Origin: Thalassospira lohafexi
GTDB taxonomy: Bacteria > Pseudomonadota > Alphaproteobacteria > Rhodospirillales > Thalassospiraceae
Direction: 5' to 3'
Assembly: GCF_002844275.1 (NCBI RefSeq)
Contig: NZ_NXGX01000004.1
Location: forward strand, 1-64,000
Length of the DNA: 64,000 bases
The stretch's first letter is position 1; each line of letters begins with the position of its first letter. Of the stretch, positions 15,001-20,684 are shown one piece after another. Both the position numbers and the translations under genes were made by a program. Below the pieces are notes generated by a model. The model was not told where the DNA came from, made no database searches, and worked only from the letters and a program-made list of their open reading frames with translations.

Positions 15001-17071
15001 GACAGTTGAAGCAAGTGACGCGTCTGGTGATGAAGATACCAACATTGCACTTGATATCGACGCAGGTCTAAGCGACGCGTCCGAAGTTCTTTCCGTTATG
15101 ATTTCTGGCGTTCCGGATGGGGCAACTCTGTCGGCTGGTATCAATAACGGGGATGGGACCTGGACGCTGTCGGCGGGGGATCTGGACGGACTGACAATCA
15201 AACCGGCGGACGATTATAGCGGTTCGTTTGATCTGACCGTGACGGTGACCTCGACCGATGGTGATGATACCGCAAGTGTTTCTGATACCATAACAGTGGA
15301 TGTCGAGGGTGTTGCCGACACGCCAACCCTTGAGGTGTCGGATGCCAGCGGTGACGAAGGTAACAGCGTTGCACTGGATATCGATGCCGCCGTGACCGAT
15401 AGCAGCGAAACGCTGAGCATTACCATCAGTGGCGTGCCGTCGGGGGCAACTTTGTCTGCCGGGACCAACAACGGTGATGGCACATGGACCCTGACGTCCG
15501 CGCAATTGGTTGGACTGACGATTGCGGCGGCCAGTGACTATTCCGGCACGTTTGAGCTCAATGTTTCTGTGCAGTCGCGCGATGGCGATGACACCGCAAC
15601 GACCACCGCCATTCTTGATGTCACGATTGAAGAAATGGTTGCTGCGGATGAAGTTGTCTGGGGATCTGGTTCGAATGATAGCATCGAAACCGGATCGGGC
15701 AATGACACCATCGGTTCTGGTGGCGGTCATGACACGATTTCAACCAATGCCGGCAATGACACGATCTGGGCCGGGAATGGCAATGATGTAATCTATGCTG
15801 GTGACGGTGACGACAGTGTCACCGGCGATGGTGGTGACGATTACATTGATGCCGGTGCCGGCAATGATACCGTTCACGGTGGTGAAGGCGAAAATACGAT
15901 CTATGGCGGATCGGGGAATAACTACATCACTGGCGGCAGCGATGACGACAGTATCTATGCCAGCGACGGTGACAACATCATCTATGCCAACGAGGGTAAT
16001 AACCATATTGAAACCGGTGCAGGCAATGACAGCCTGTATGCCGGGAGTGGTGACGACACAATCCTTGGGGGCGATGGCGACAACTACGTCAGCGCAGGCG
16101 AGGGTGAAAATTACATTGCAACCGGGTCTGGCAATGATCGCATTACGTCAGGAAGTGACGACGACACGATCATTGGTGGGGACGGCAACAACGAAATAAC
16201 CGCTGGCGAAGGCAAAAACACCATCTGGGCGGGGACTGGTAACGATACCATCAGCACCGGTTCGGAAAATGACAAAATTTATGCCGGAGATGGCAACAAC
16301 ACGATTTCCGCGGGTGGTGGGAATAACATCATCGAGACAGGCAGCGGCAACGACAGCATCACCGCAAGCGGCGGCAATGATACGGTCAATGCTGGCGATG
16401 GGAATGACAATATCGATGTTGGCGACGGTAGAAACAAGGTCTGGGGTGAGGGTGGTGACGACTCCATCCACGGCACTTGGGGCAATGACAGCTTCTTTGG
16501 CGGCGATGGGAACGACATTCTTGTTGCCGACGGCGGCGATAACTATTTCGACGGCGGGGCGGACAACGACACCCTGACCGGCGGATGGGGCAAAGACACC
16601 TTCTATGGCGGCTCAGGCGACGATACGCTGAGCAGTGGCGGGGGTGATGACAAGCTGTATGGCGATGAAGGTGACGACACTCTTCTGGGCGGTGCAGGCA
16701 GGGATACCCTTGATGGTGGCGATGGTAATGACACGCTGTTTGGCGGGGATGACGACGACACCCTGATCGGCGGTATCGGCGACGATACGCTTTATGGTGA
16801 CGGTGGGTCGGATCTGTTCATCTTTAACATGGGCGAAGGCAATGACTATGTTGATGGTGGGGCCAATGGATGGACCACCGATACCATCGAATTGAACGGC
16901 ATAGGTGGCGGCAAAATCGACTCGAGTGACTGGACCTTGATCCTTGATGAAGGCGAAATCACCGATTCGAAAAAGCACCATCTGGAACTTTCGACCGATT
17001 CGTCGGGAACTATCGTCTTTTCGGACGGTTCTGAGTTGACATTCTCCAACGTCGAACGTATCGAATGGTGA
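2..17071 (+). CDS. Giant RTX / cadherin-like repeat adhesin, 5' partial
   Basis: The reading frame is open from the first base, and a repeat is already under way at nt 2-31, so the true start lies upstream. 5,689 residues are visible. In order they are 21 repeats of 108 residues (in-window residues about 11-2291), a short RTX array (about 2292-2430), a linker of about 85 residues, 25 more repeats (2514-5213), a long RTX array (about 5216-5620) and a non-repetitive C-terminus ending in VERIEW. Repeats carry Asp-rich loops such as DNGDGTW and NEDSAIALDIDAGLTD, lack cysteine and have almost no lysine, as in cadherin-like or VCBS-like calcium-binding modules. RTX proteins with a C-terminal signal leave by type I secretion, and giant members such as LapA and SiiE are surface adhesins. 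Role and export route are inferred: no secretion genes lie in the window. The N-terminal region that would show a retention module is not visible. Confidence 0.9.
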   Translation, partial: SLTVDVARIADAPTLETSDASGNEDSAIALDIDAGLTDSSEVLTITLSGVPDGATLSAGTDNGDGTWTLSSTDLEGLTITPADDFSGSFDLGVTAQSADGEDVATTTGSITVDVAGVADAPTLDVADASGNEDSAIALDIDAGLTDSSETLTVTISGVPDGATLSAGTDNGDGTWTLSSGDLEGLTITPADDFSGSFDLGVAAQSADGEDIATTSGSITVDVAGVADAPTLDVADASGNEDSAIALDIDAGLTDSSETLTVTISGVPDGASLSAGTDNGDGTWTLSSGDLEGLTITPADDFSGSFDLGVTAQSADGEDVATTSGSITVDVAGVADAPTLEVSDASGYEDRSIALDIDAGLTDSSETLTVTISGVPGGATLSAGTDNGDGTWTLSSGDLEGLTITPADDFSGSFDMDVSAQSADGEDVAVTTDSLTVDVAGVADAPTLDVADASGNEDSAIALDIDAGLTDSSEVLTITISGVPDGATLSAGTDNGDGSWTLSSGDLEGLTITPADDFSGSFDLGVTAQSADGEDVTTTSGSITVDVTGVADAPTLEVSDASGYEDRSIALDIDAGLTDNSEILTVTISGVPDGATLSAGTDNGDGSWTLSSGDLNGLKIRPAHNFSGSFDLDVSAQSADGSDIASVSDSITVDVEGVADRPLLDVSDALGNEDSAIALDIDASLTDSSEVLTVTVSGVPDGAILSAGTDNGDGTWTLGADDLKGLTITPPENYSGSFDLSVVARSTDGDSSASTSDPIRLTRGSSSGSNTITVEVTGVADAPTLDVADASGNEDSAIALDIDAGLTDSSEVLTVTISGVPDGATLSAGTDNGDGTWRLSSGDLEGLTITPADDFSGSFDLGVSAQSADGEDVAVTTDSLTVDVAGVADAPTLETSNTSGSEDSAIALDIDAGLTDSSEVLTITISGVPDGATLSAGTDNGDGTWTLSSGDLEGLTITPADDFSGSFDLGVTAQSADGEDVATTTGSITVDVAGVADAPILDVVGASGNEDSAIALDIDAGLTDSSETLTVTISDVPDGATLSAGTDNGDGTWTLTSGDLEGLTITPADDFSGSFDLGVTAQSADGEDIATTSGSITVDVAGVADAPTLELTDAMGAEDSAIALDVDAGLTDSSEVLTVTISGVPDGATLSAGTDNGDGTWTLSSGDLEGLTITPADDFSGSFDLGVTAQSADGENVATTSGSITVDVAGVADAPTLETSDASGSEDSAIALDVDASLTDSSEVLSVTISGVPDGATLSAGADNGDGTWTLSSGDLEGLTITPADDFSGSFDLGVAVQSADGEDVATTTGSITVDVAGVADAPTLETSNASGSEDSAIALDIDSGLTDSSETLTVTISGVPDRATLSAGTDNGDGTWTLSSGDLEGLTITPADDFSGSFDLGVSAQSADGEDVAVTTDSLTVDVVGVADAPTLETSDASGSEDSAIALDIDVGLTDSSETLTVTISGVPDGATLSAGTDNGDGTWTLSSTDLEGLTITPADDFSGSFDLGVSAQSADGEDVAVTTDRLTVEVTGVADAPTLDVADASGNEDSAIALDIDAGLTDSSETLTVTISGVPAGATLSAGTDNGDGTWTLSSGDLEGLTVTPADDFSGSFDLAVTAQSADGEDVATTSGSITVDVAGVADAPTLETSDASGSEDSAIALDIDAGLTDSSETLTVTISGVPDSATLSAGTDNGDGTWTLSSGDLEGLTITPADDFSGSFDLAVTAQSADGENVAVTTNSLTVDVVGVADAPTLETSDASGSEDSAIALDIDAGLTDSSETLTVTISGVPDGATLSAGTDNGDGTWTLSSGDLEGLTITPAGDFSGRFDLGVTAQSADGEDVAVTTDSLTVDVAGVADAPTLETSDASGSEDSAIALDIDAGLTDSSEVLTVTISGVPDGATLSAGTDNGDGTWTLSSGDLDGLTITPADNFSGSFDLDVTAQSADGEGVATTSGSTTVDVAGVADAPTLELTDAMGAEDSAIALDVDAGLTDSSEVLTVTISGVPDGASLSAGTDNGDGSWTLSSGDLEGLTITPADDFSGSFDLGVTAQSADGEDVATTSGSITVDVAGVADAPTLDVADASGNEDSAIALDIDAGLTDSSETLTVTISGVPGGATLSAGTDNGDGTWTLSSVDLEGLTITPADDFSGSFDLGVSAQSADGEDVAVTTDSLTVDVASVADAPTLDVTDASGSEDSAIALDIGAGLTDSSEVLTVTVSGVPDGATLSAGTDNGDGTWTLGSDDLEGLTITPADEYWGSFDLGVAATSTDGTDSQSVSNIITVDVASDGRETIIGSDGKDKITGGETDDYIDGGRDHDSIASGAGNDTVYGGDGHDTIDAGAGDDSVFGGTGHDTITGGEGNDYLDGGSGEDIITGGAGDDTLEGGSGNDTLDGGDGTDVLSGGSWDDTLIGSGGDTLDGGSGDDVLDYTIEPESGQIGLVDGSGDTDTLKLNLTSEQLSNPDILSALQDLQNHINGGTTGSLTLPALGVEVVNVEQLQVFVDGEVYNPLADAPTLDVADAPGNEDSAIALDIDASLSDATETLSVTISGVPEGATLSAGTSNGDGSWTLSPDQLDGLTITPPADYAGSFDLSVTATSVSGEESATTSGSITVDVAGVADAPTLETSDASGSEDSAIVLDIDADLTDSSETLTVTISGVPDGATLSAGTDNGDGTWTLSSGDLEGLTITPADDFSGSFDLGVTAQSADGEDVAITSGSITVDVAGVADAPTLDVADASGNEDSAIALGIDAGLTDSSEVLTVTISGVPDGATLSAGTDNGDGTWTLSSGDLEGLTITPADDFSGSFDLGVTAQSADGEDVATTSGSITVDVTGVADAPTLETSDASGSEDSAIALDIDAGLTDSSETLTVIISGVPDGASLSAGTDNGDGTWTLSSGDLKGLTITPADDFSGSFDLGVTAQSADGEDIATTSGSITVDVAGVADAPTLELTDAMGAEDSAIALDVDAGLTDSSEVLTVTISGVPDGATLSAGTDNGDGTWTLSSGDLEGLTITPAGDFSGSFDLGVTAQSADGEDVATTSGSITVDVAGVADAPTLDVGDASGSEDSAIALDIDAGLTDSSETLTVTISGVPDGATLSAGTNNGDGTWTLSSSDLEGLTITPADDFSGSFDLGVTAQSADGEDVAVTTDSLTVDIAGVADAPTLETSDASGSEDSAIALDIDAGLTDSSETLTVTISGVPDGATLSAGTDNGDGTWTLSSTDLEGLTITPADDFSGSFDLGVTAQSADGEDVATTSESITVDVAGVADAPTLNVADASGNEDSAIALDIDAGLTDSSEVLSVTISGVPDGAILSAGMDNGDGTWTLSSSDLEGLSITPADDFSGSFDLDVTAQSADGEDIATTSGSITVDVAGVADAPTLETSDASGSEDSAIALDIDAGLTDSSETLTVTISGVPGGATLSAGTNNGDGTWTLSSGDLEGLTITPADDFSGSFDLAVSAQSADGDDVAITSFSITVDVAGVADAPTLETSDASGSEDSAIALDIDAGLTDSSETLTVTISGVPDGATLSAGTNNGDGTWTLSSGDLEGLTITPADDFSGSFDLGVTAQSADGEDVATTSGSITVDVTGVADAPTLETSDASGSEDSAIALDIDAGLTDSSETLTVTVSGVPDGATLSAGTNNGDGTWTLSSGDLEGLTITPADDFSGSFDLDVSAQSADGEDVATTSGSITVDVAGIADAPTLDVTDASGSEDSAIALDIDAGLTDSSEILTVTISGVPDGATLSAGTDNGDGTWTLSSGNLEGLSITPADDFSGSFDLGVTAQSADGEDVAVTTDSLTVDVAGVADAPTLETSDASGSEDSAIALDIDAGLTDSSEVLTVTISGVPDGTTLSAGTDNGDGTWTLSSGDLEGLTITPADDFSGSFDLGVTAQSADGEDVAVTTDSLTVDVAGVADAPTLNVADASGNEDSAIALDIDAGLTDSSETLTVTISGVPDGATLSAGTDNGDGTWTLSSGDLEGLTITPADDFSGSFDLGVSAQSADGEDVANVSDTITVDVAGVADAPTLDVADASGNEDSAIALDIDTGLTDSSEILTVTISGVPDGATLSAGTDNGDGTWTLSSGDLEGLTITPADDFSGSFDLGVMAKSADGEDVATTSGSITVDVAGVADTPTLETSDASGSEDSAIVLDIDAGLTDSSEVLTVTISGVPDGATLSAGTDNGDGIWTLSSGDLEGLTITPADDFSGSFDLGVTAQSADGEDVATTSGSITVDVAGVADAPTLETSDASGSEDSSIALDVDAGLTDSSETLTVTISGVPDGASLSAGTDNGDGTWTLSSGDLEGLTITPADDFSGSFDLGVTAQSADGEDLVTTSGSITVDVAGVADAPTLETSDASGSEDSAIALDIDAGLTDSSEVLSVTISGVPDGATLSAGTDNGDGIWTLSSGDLEGLTITPADDFSGSFDLSVTAQSADGEDVAVTTDSLTVDVAGVADAPTLDVADASGNEDSAIALDIDAGLTDSSETLTVTVSGVPDGATLSAGTNNGDGTWTLSSGDLEGLTITPADDFSGSFDLGVTAQSADGEDVATTSGSITVDVTGVADAPTLETSDASGSEDSAIALDIDSGFTDSSETLTVTISGVPDGATLSAGTDNGDGTWTLSSGDLEGLTITPADDFSGSFELGVSAQSTDGEDVAVTTDSLTVDVAGVADAPTLDVLDASGNEDSAIALNIDAGLTDSSETLTITISGVPDGATLSAGNDNGDGTWTLSSDDLAGLSVTPPSDYSGSFDLQITASTQDGVDIASVSDTVMVDVIGDADLPTLEVSDASGSEDSAIALDIDAGLTDSSEVLTVTISGVPDGATLSAGTDNGDGTWTFSSGDLEGLTITPADDYSGSFDLSVTVTSTDGEDTASVTDVITVDIAGVADTPTLDVIAASGDEDTNIALDIDAGLSDASEVLSVTISGVPDGATLSAGADNGDGTWTLAAGDLDGLTIKPADDYSGSFDLSVTVTSTDGDDTASVSDTITVDVAGVADAPTVEASDASGDEDTNIALDIDAGLSDASEVLSVMISGVPDGATLSAGINNGDGTWTLSAGDLDGLTIKPADDYSGSFDLTVTVTSTDGDDTASVSDTITVDVEGVADTPTLEVSDASGDEGNSVALDIDAAVTDSSETLSITISGVPSGATLSAGTNNGDGTWTLTSAQLVGLTIAAASDYSGTFELNVSVQSRDGDDTATTTAILDVTIEEMVAADEVVWGSGSNDSIETGSGNDTIGSGGGHDTISTNAGNDTIWAGNGNDVIYAGDGDDSVTGDGGDDYIDAGAGNDTVHGGEGENTIYGGSGNNYITGGSDDDSIYASDGDNIIYANEGNNHIETGAGNDSLYAGSGDDTILGGDGDNYVSAGEGENYIATGSGNDRITSGSDDDTIIGGDGNNEITAGEGKNTIWAGTGNDTISTGSENDKIYAGDGNNTISAGGGNNIIETGSGNDSITASGGNDTVNAGDGNDNIDVGDGRNKVWGEGGDDSIHGTWGNDSFFGGDGNDILVADGGDNYFDGGADNDTLTGGWGKDTFYGGSGDDTLSSGGGDDKLYGDEGDDTLLGGAGRDTLDGGDGNDTLFGGDDDDTLIGGIGDDTLYGDGGSDLFIFNMGEGNDYVDGGANGWTTDTIELNGIGGGKIDSSDWTLILDEGEITDSKKHHLELSTDSSGTIVFSDGSELTFSNVERIEW
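32..6874 (+). repeat. First block: 21 tandem 324-bp (108-aa) repeats
   Basis: Units begin with the codons for ADAPTL at nt 32 and recur every 324 bp to 1976. A 39-bp insertion (13 residues around IRLTRGSSSGSN) lengthens the seventh unit, after which the 324-bp phase resumes at 2339 and runs to the unit starting at 6551. The copies differ mostly at third codon positions and in a few variable residues, such as LDVADASGNED versus LETSDASGSED. Confidence 0.93.
6875..7285 (+). repeat. Internal RTX nonapeptide array
   Basis: About a dozen GGxGxDxUx-type motifs (for example GGAGDDTLEGGSGNDTLDGG) follow the first repeat block. These normally form calcium-binding parallel beta-rolls. An array inside the protein rather than only at the C-terminus is unusual. 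It is followed by a linker (nt about 7286-7540) that does not repeat elsewhere in the window. Confidence 0.88.
7541..15640 (+). repeat. Second block: 25 tandem 324-bp (108-aa) repeats
   Basis: Units start at 7541 and recur every 324 bp without interruption to the unit at 15317. The first unit and the last four or five (from about 14021) diverge more, with PPSDYSGSFDL or KPADDYSGSFDL in place of TPADDFSGSFDL. The central copies are nearly identical to one another and to the first block, which suggests homogenisation inside the array and ageing at its edges. Confidence 0.93.
15655..16860 (+). repeat. C-terminal RTX nonapeptide array
   Basis: Several dozen nonapeptide-like units (GSGNDTI, GGDGNNEI, GGDDDDTLIGG and similar) occupy about 400 residues just before the unique C-terminus. 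Many early units carry N or E in place of the canonical D (GDGNNTI, GEGENYI), and the last ten or so are canonical. The position fits the folding and secretion array of type I substrates, which folds on meeting extracellular calcium. Confidence 0.9.
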
Positions 17072-17089
17072 CGAATTCGCATTTCGGGT

Positions 17090-17124
17090 GCCGTCGGGAC
17101 AAAATCCCGACGGCATTGCCGGTT
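17090..17124 (+). terminator. Terminator of the giant adhesin gene
   Basis: A perfect 10-bp stem (GCCGTCGGGA at 17090-17099 with TCCCGACGGC at 17105-17114) with a CAAAA loop lies 18 bp after the stop codon. The following U-tract is weak (GGTTTTC), so efficiency is uncertain. Confidence 0.65.
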
Positions 17125-17151
17125 TTCTGGGGACCAACACCTTGTCACGAG

Positions 17152-17180
17152 TTGACAGCATGGGTGTGAAGTCCTATACA
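17152..17180 (+). promoter_or_regulatory. Sigma-70 promoter of rpmH-rnpA
   Basis: TTGACA (17152-17157), a 17-bp spacer and TATACA (17175-17180): a perfect -35 box and a 5/6 -10 box. The predicted start of transcription is about 45 bp before rpmH. A strong housekeeping promoter is expected for ribosomal protein L34. Confidence 0.8.
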
Positions 17181-17230
17181 GCGGACCTCGAATTTTATCG
17201 GATTACCTTATTTAGAACGGAGTAAGTGCA

Positions 17231-17365
17231 GTGAAGCGCACCTACCAGCCTAGCAATCTCGTACGGAAACGCCGCCACGGCTTCCGTTCCCGCAGCGCGA
17301 CCGTCGGTGGCCGCCGTGTGCTTACCGCACGCCGCGCCAAGGGCCGCAAGCGTCTGTCGGCCTAA
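17231..17365 (+). CDS. rpmH: 50S ribosomal protein L34
   Basis: A 44-residue, strongly basic protein beginning [20 protein letters not shown] and ending [11 protein letters not shown], the full-length L34 pattern. It starts with GTG, preceded by GGAG about 9 bp upstream. L34 binds 23S rRNA in the large ribosomal subunit. It heads the conserved rpmH-rnpA-yidD-yidC cluster, and its stop codon lies 4 bp before the chosen rnpA start. Too short to be caught by simple ORF length cut-offs, but unmistakable. Confidence 0.97.
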   Translation: MKRTYQPSNLVRKRRHGFRSRSATVGGRRVLTARRAKGRKRLSA

Positions 17366-17369
17366 TGTT

Positions 17370-17831
17370 GTGACCATTTCGGTGGAACGCCTTAAAAAGC
17401 GTACGGAATTCCTCCGTGTTGCGGGCACCCGCCGAAAATGGGTTACACAGGGATTGATCCTGCAGGGCGCACCACGCCCGGGGATCAAGCCGGATACAGA
17501 ATACGCCGGTGAAGACCTGCTCGTACGAGTAGGCTTTACTGTCACCAAAAAGGTGGGAAAGGCCGTCGTCCGCAATCGCGTTCGGCGGCGTTTGCGTGCT
17601 GTGGCAGAGCAATTGATGACTGAACTCGCATTGCCCGGTTGGGATTATGTTGTGATCGGTCGTAACCAAACCATCGATCGGCCTTTTGAAAAGCTGGTTG
17701 ATGATATGCGGTTTGCCCTGCGCCGAGTCCCTGATGCAAAGCCGTCTCCGGCCGATTCTCGTCGTCCCCGTAAGGGGGGTGGCGCAAAGAAGCCCGGCGG
17801 TTCGACAAAAGCAGGAGGTCCTGCGACATGA
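17370..17831 (+). CDS. rnpA: Ribonuclease P protein component
   Basis: RnpA binds the catalytic RNase P RNA and helps it recognise and cleave 5' leaders of pre-tRNAs. The core motif region ([20 protein letters not shown]) is present around residues 50-70. At 153 residues it is longer than the usual 110-130. The extra length is a Pro/Gly/Lys-rich tail ([18 protein letters not shown]), probably disordered and RNA-contacting. The start is taken as GTG at 17370, just after rpmH, because the frame further upstream only antisense-shadows or overlaps rpmH. GTG at 17382 is an alternative, and neither has a clear ribosome site. The stop codon overlaps the yidD start (ATGA). Confidence 0.93.
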   Translation: MTISVERLKKRTEFLRVAGTRRKWVTQGLILQGAPRPGIKPDTEYAGEDLLVRVGFTVTKKVGKAVVRNRVRRRLRAVAEQLMTELALPGWDYVVIGRNQTIDRPFEKLVDDMRFALRRVPDAKPSPADSRRPRKGGGAKKPGGSTKAGGPAT

Positions 17832-18139
17832 ACTCTTCGAGTCCATCCCCCGGTCCCCTTGCACGTCTTCTTCAAATCGCAGTTCGCGGTTACCAGCTCT
17901 TTTTATCGCCTTATATCGGGTGGTCTTGCCGTTATCAGCCGACCTGTTCGGCTTTCATGATGGAAGCATTGGCCCGTCATGGGGCAATAAAAGGCGGCTG
18001 GATGGGATTTAAACGGATAATGCGTTGCCATCCATGGGGTGGTCATGGTTATGATCCGGTGCCCGAATGTGGCTGCGAACAAAACAAAGCGTCGTCGGAT
18101 GGTGAAAACCGATCCCCGGCGCTTTCGTCATGTAAATAG
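17828..18139 (+). CDS. yidD: Membrane protein insertion efficiency factor YidD
   Basis: 103 residues with the family core of Pro-Tyr, Cys and Trp motifs ([18 protein letters not shown], then [12 protein letters not shown]). YidD is a small membrane-associated protein with an amphipathic helix that assists YidC/Sec-dependent insertion. The ATG overlaps the rnpA stop by 4 bp. Its Shine-Dalgarno AGGAGG (17813-17818) lies inside a small inverted repeat (GCAGG/CCTGC, 17811-17824), so translation may be coupled to rnpA. Operon neighbours are rnpA and yidC. Confidence 0.95.
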   Translation: MNSSSPSPGPLARLLQIAVRGYQLFLSPYIGWSCRYQPTCSAFMMEALARHGAIKGGWMGFKRIMRCHPWGGHGYDPVPECGCEQNKASSDGENRSPALSSCK

Positions 18140-18184
18140 AATAATCGGTCGGTTGATGCTGGCTGAGAAAAGCGGAAAGAAGCG

Positions 18185-19897
18185 ATGAACGAACAACGTA
18201 ACCTATGGGTCGCAATTGCATCGGCAGTTGTGATTCTCATCGGTTGGCAATTCTTCTTCGCGCCCGAACCTGATACTCAGGTTCGTGAAGCGCAAGTTCG
18301 CGAACAGCTTGATGCAAGTGGTAGTAATCCGCCGCAGGCATCCACCGGTGGGCCAAGTGTCCCGGGGGGACAGCCTGCTGTCCCGACCGTTAATCGGGAT
18401 GATGCGCTGGCGAAATCACCACGTATCGCAATTGATACGCCGCGCGTCGAAGGTTCGATACGTCTTGTCGGTGGTGTGATTGATGATATCCAGCTTCAGG
18501 ATTATCACGAAACCGAAGAACCTGACAGCCCACTGATCCATGTTTTGAACCCGACCGGCAGCAGTGATGCTTATTTCGCGGAGTTCGGCTGGGTCGGTAC
18601 GGGCAAGGATGTTGTTCTGCCCAGCAGCGAAACCCGCTGGAGCGCAAGTGGCGACACCCTGACGGTCGATAACCCGATTACGCTAAGTTGGGATAACGGT
18701 GCCGGCCTGACCTTCAAACGCGAAATTTCCATCGATCAGAATTATCTGTTCACCGTTAATCAGTCAGTGGTCAATAACAGCGGTAGCGAAGTTACCCTGC
18801 ATCCTTACGGCCTGATTTCGCGCAAGAACAAGCCGCAGACCGCAGGGTTCTATATCCTGCATGAAGGCCCGCTTGGCGTGATCGACGGGACTTTGACCGA
18901 GATCGATTATGATGATCTTGCCGATGATGGTGCGGTTGAAAAGAAAACCACCGGCGGCTGGCTTGGCATCACCGATAAATATTGGCTGGTTGCGCTGGCA
19001 CCTTCCTCGGACGAGGAAATGACCACGCGTTTCAGCCACCATTTTGCTGAAAATACGGACAAGTATCAGACCGATTATCTTGGGGCAGCTCGCACGGTTG
19101 CCAATGGCAGCGAAGCAAAGGCGGAAACCCGTCTGTTTGCGGGTGCCAAGGAAGTAACCCTGCTTGATACTTATGCCGAGGACTACGGCATCACCAATTT
19201 CGATCTCGCGATTGATTTTGGCTGGTTCTACTTCCTGACCAAGCCGTTCTTCCTTGTTCTACAGTGGATGTATCATCTTGTTGGTAACTTCGGTGTTGCC
19301 ATTTTGCTGATCACGGTCGCCGTTAAGGCAGTCATGTTCCCGTTGGCGAATAAATCGTACAAATCCATGAGTGCGATGAAAAAGCTGCAGCCGCAGATCA
19401 CTGAAATGCGCGAGCAGTTCAAGGATGACCGCCAGCGTCAGCAGCAGGAAATGATGGCGCTGTACAAGCGTGAGAAAATCAATCCTGCCTCGGGTTGCTT
19501 GCCAATCATTGTACAGATCCCGGTGTTCTTTGCACTGTACAAGGTTCTGTTTGTGAGCATTGAGATGCGTCACGCGCCGTTCTTTGGCTGGATTCAGGAT
19601 TTGTCTGCTCCGGATCCGACGTCTTTGTTCAACCTGTTTGGTCTGATCCCGTTTGATCCGCCGCAGATGTTGATGATTGGTGTCTGGCCGCTGATCATGG
19701 GTCTTACCATGTTCCTGCAGCAGAAACTCAACCCGGCGCCTGCCGATCCGACACAAGCCAAGATCATGATGTTCTTGCCGCTGATCTTTACCTTCATGCT
19801 GGCAAGCTTCCCGGCTGGTCTTGTGATCTATTGGGCCTGGAACAATACGCTGTCGATCATTCAGCAGCGCTACATCATGTATAAGATGGGGATTTAA
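18185..19897 (+). CDS. yidC: Membrane protein insertase YidC
   Basis: 570 residues, the normal length for Gram-negative YidC/Oxa1. An N-terminal membrane segment (residues about 6-24, VAIASAVVILIGWQFFF) is followed by a large periplasmic domain to about residue 335. The conserved insertase core follows (FFLVLQWMYHLVGNFGVAIL, then MFPLANKSYKSMSAMKKLQP, then GCLPIIVQIPVFFALYKVL, then the last helices). It inserts inner-membrane proteins alone or with SecYEG, and works with FtsY-delivered substrates encoded downstream. AGGAAAGAAG-like purines precede the ATG by about 7 bp. Confidence 0.97.
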   Translation: MNEQRNLWVAIASAVVILIGWQFFFAPEPDTQVREAQVREQLDASGSNPPQASTGGPSVPGGQPAVPTVNRDDALAKSPRIAIDTPRVEGSIRLVGGVIDDIQLQDYHETEEPDSPLIHVLNPTGSSDAYFAEFGWVGTGKDVVLPSSETRWSASGDTLTVDNPITLSWDNGAGLTFKREISIDQNYLFTVNQSVVNNSGSEVTLHPYGLISRKNKPQTAGFYILHEGPLGVIDGTLTEIDYDDLADDGAVEKKTTGGWLGITDKYWLVALAPSSDEEMTTRFSHHFAENTDKYQTDYLGAARTVANGSEAKAETRLFAGAKEVTLLDTYAEDYGITNFDLAIDFGWFYFLTKPFFLVLQWMYHLVGNFGVAILLITVAVKAVMFPLANKSYKSMSAMKKLQPQITEMREQFKDDRQRQQQEMMALYKREKINPASGCLPIIVQIPVFFALYKVLFVSIEMRHAPFFGWIQDLSAPDPTSLFNLFGLIPFDPPQMLMIGVWPLIMGLTMFLQQKLNPAPADPTQAKIMMFLPLIFTFMLASFPAGLVIYWAWNNTLSIIQQRYIMYKMGI

Positions 19898-19921
19898 TCC
19901 CCATCTACCCTTTCTGGGTTG

Positions 19922-19941
19922 ATCTTCCCTTCGGGGAAGAT
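19922..19941 (+). terminator. Stem-loop between yidC and engB
   Basis: A perfect 8-bp stem (ATCTTCCC/GGGAAGAT) closed by a TTCG tetraloop. There is no U-tract, so it may be a 3'-end stabiliser or a partial attenuator rather than a full terminator. Confidence 0.4.
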
Positions 19942-19967
19942 GCCCGGATCATGGGGAAGGAAGAACG

Positions 19968-20630
19968 ATGACAGACGAAAACCTGCCGTCGGTAACGTCA
20001 ATACCGACATACAAAGCACCACAAATTGAAGCCGGGCGGAAACTTTTTTCCCGCCCGGTTACCTTTCTTTTGGGTGTCGCCCAGCTTGAGCAACTGCCGC
20101 CTGAAGACAAAACGGAAATCTGTTTTGCCGGACGGTCCAATGTTGGTAAATCCAGCCTGATCAACGCGATCACGGGTCGTAAGGACATTGCGCGTACGTC
20201 CAACACACCCGGCCGGACGCAGCAGCTTAACTATTTTGATCTTGATGGCGCCTGCCATGTTGTCGATTTGCCGGGCTATGGCTTTGCGCAAGCCCCAAAA
20301 GACATCGTTGATACGTGGCAAAACCTGATCAAGCAGTATCTGCGTGGTCGGGTAACCCTGCGGCGTGTCTTCGTGTTGATCGATTCACGGCATGGCTTTA
20401 TGAAGGCCGACCTCGACATGATGAAGGTGCTTGATGAAAGTGCCGTGACCTATCAGGTTGTGCTGACCAAGGCTGATAAGCTAAAAAAGGGACAGCTCGA
20501 AAAACGTATCAAGGAAGTGGTCAACGCACTGGTTAAGCATCCAGCGGCCTTGCCAAAAATCTTTGCGACGTCGAGTGAAAAGAATACCGGACTGGCAGAA
20601 TTGCGCGCTGAAATCGCGTCGCTGCTGTAA
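19968..20630 (+). CDS. engB: Ribosome biogenesis GTP-binding protein EngB (YsxC/YihA)
   Basis: A 220-residue TRAFAC-class GTPase that assists late assembly of the 50S subunit. Visible motifs are the P-loop [19 protein letters not shown] (around residues 54-72), the switch region [15 protein letters not shown], the G3 box DLPGYGFA and the G4 box LTKADK. The length matches the family. The start follows GGAAGGAAG at about 6 bp. It lies between yidC and argB in the same direction, an order common in alphaproteobacteria. Confidence 0.96.
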   Translation: MTDENLPSVTSIPTYKAPQIEAGRKLFSRPVTFLLGVAQLEQLPPEDKTEICFAGRSNVGKSSLINAITGRKDIARTSNTPGRTQQLNYFDLDGACHVVDLPGYGFAQAPKDIVDTWQNLIKQYLRGRVTLRRVFVLIDSRHGFMKADLDMMKVLDESAVTYQVVLTKADKLKKGQLEKRIKEVVNALVKHPAALPKIFATSSEKNTGLAELRAEIASLL

Positions 20631-20640
20631 AATTGCCGGT

Positions 20641-20671
20641 CTGATGCGTTAATATCCTGATGCGTTAATAT
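20641..20671 (+). repeat. Short tandem duplication before argB
   Basis: CTGATGCGTTAATAT occurs at 20641-20655 and again at 20657-20671, a 16-bp period. The second copy ends 13 bp before the argB start and abuts its ribosome-binding purines. It looks like a recent slippage duplication in the spacer. Confidence 0.7.
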
Positions 20672-20684
20672 GGGGAAGAGTAGG

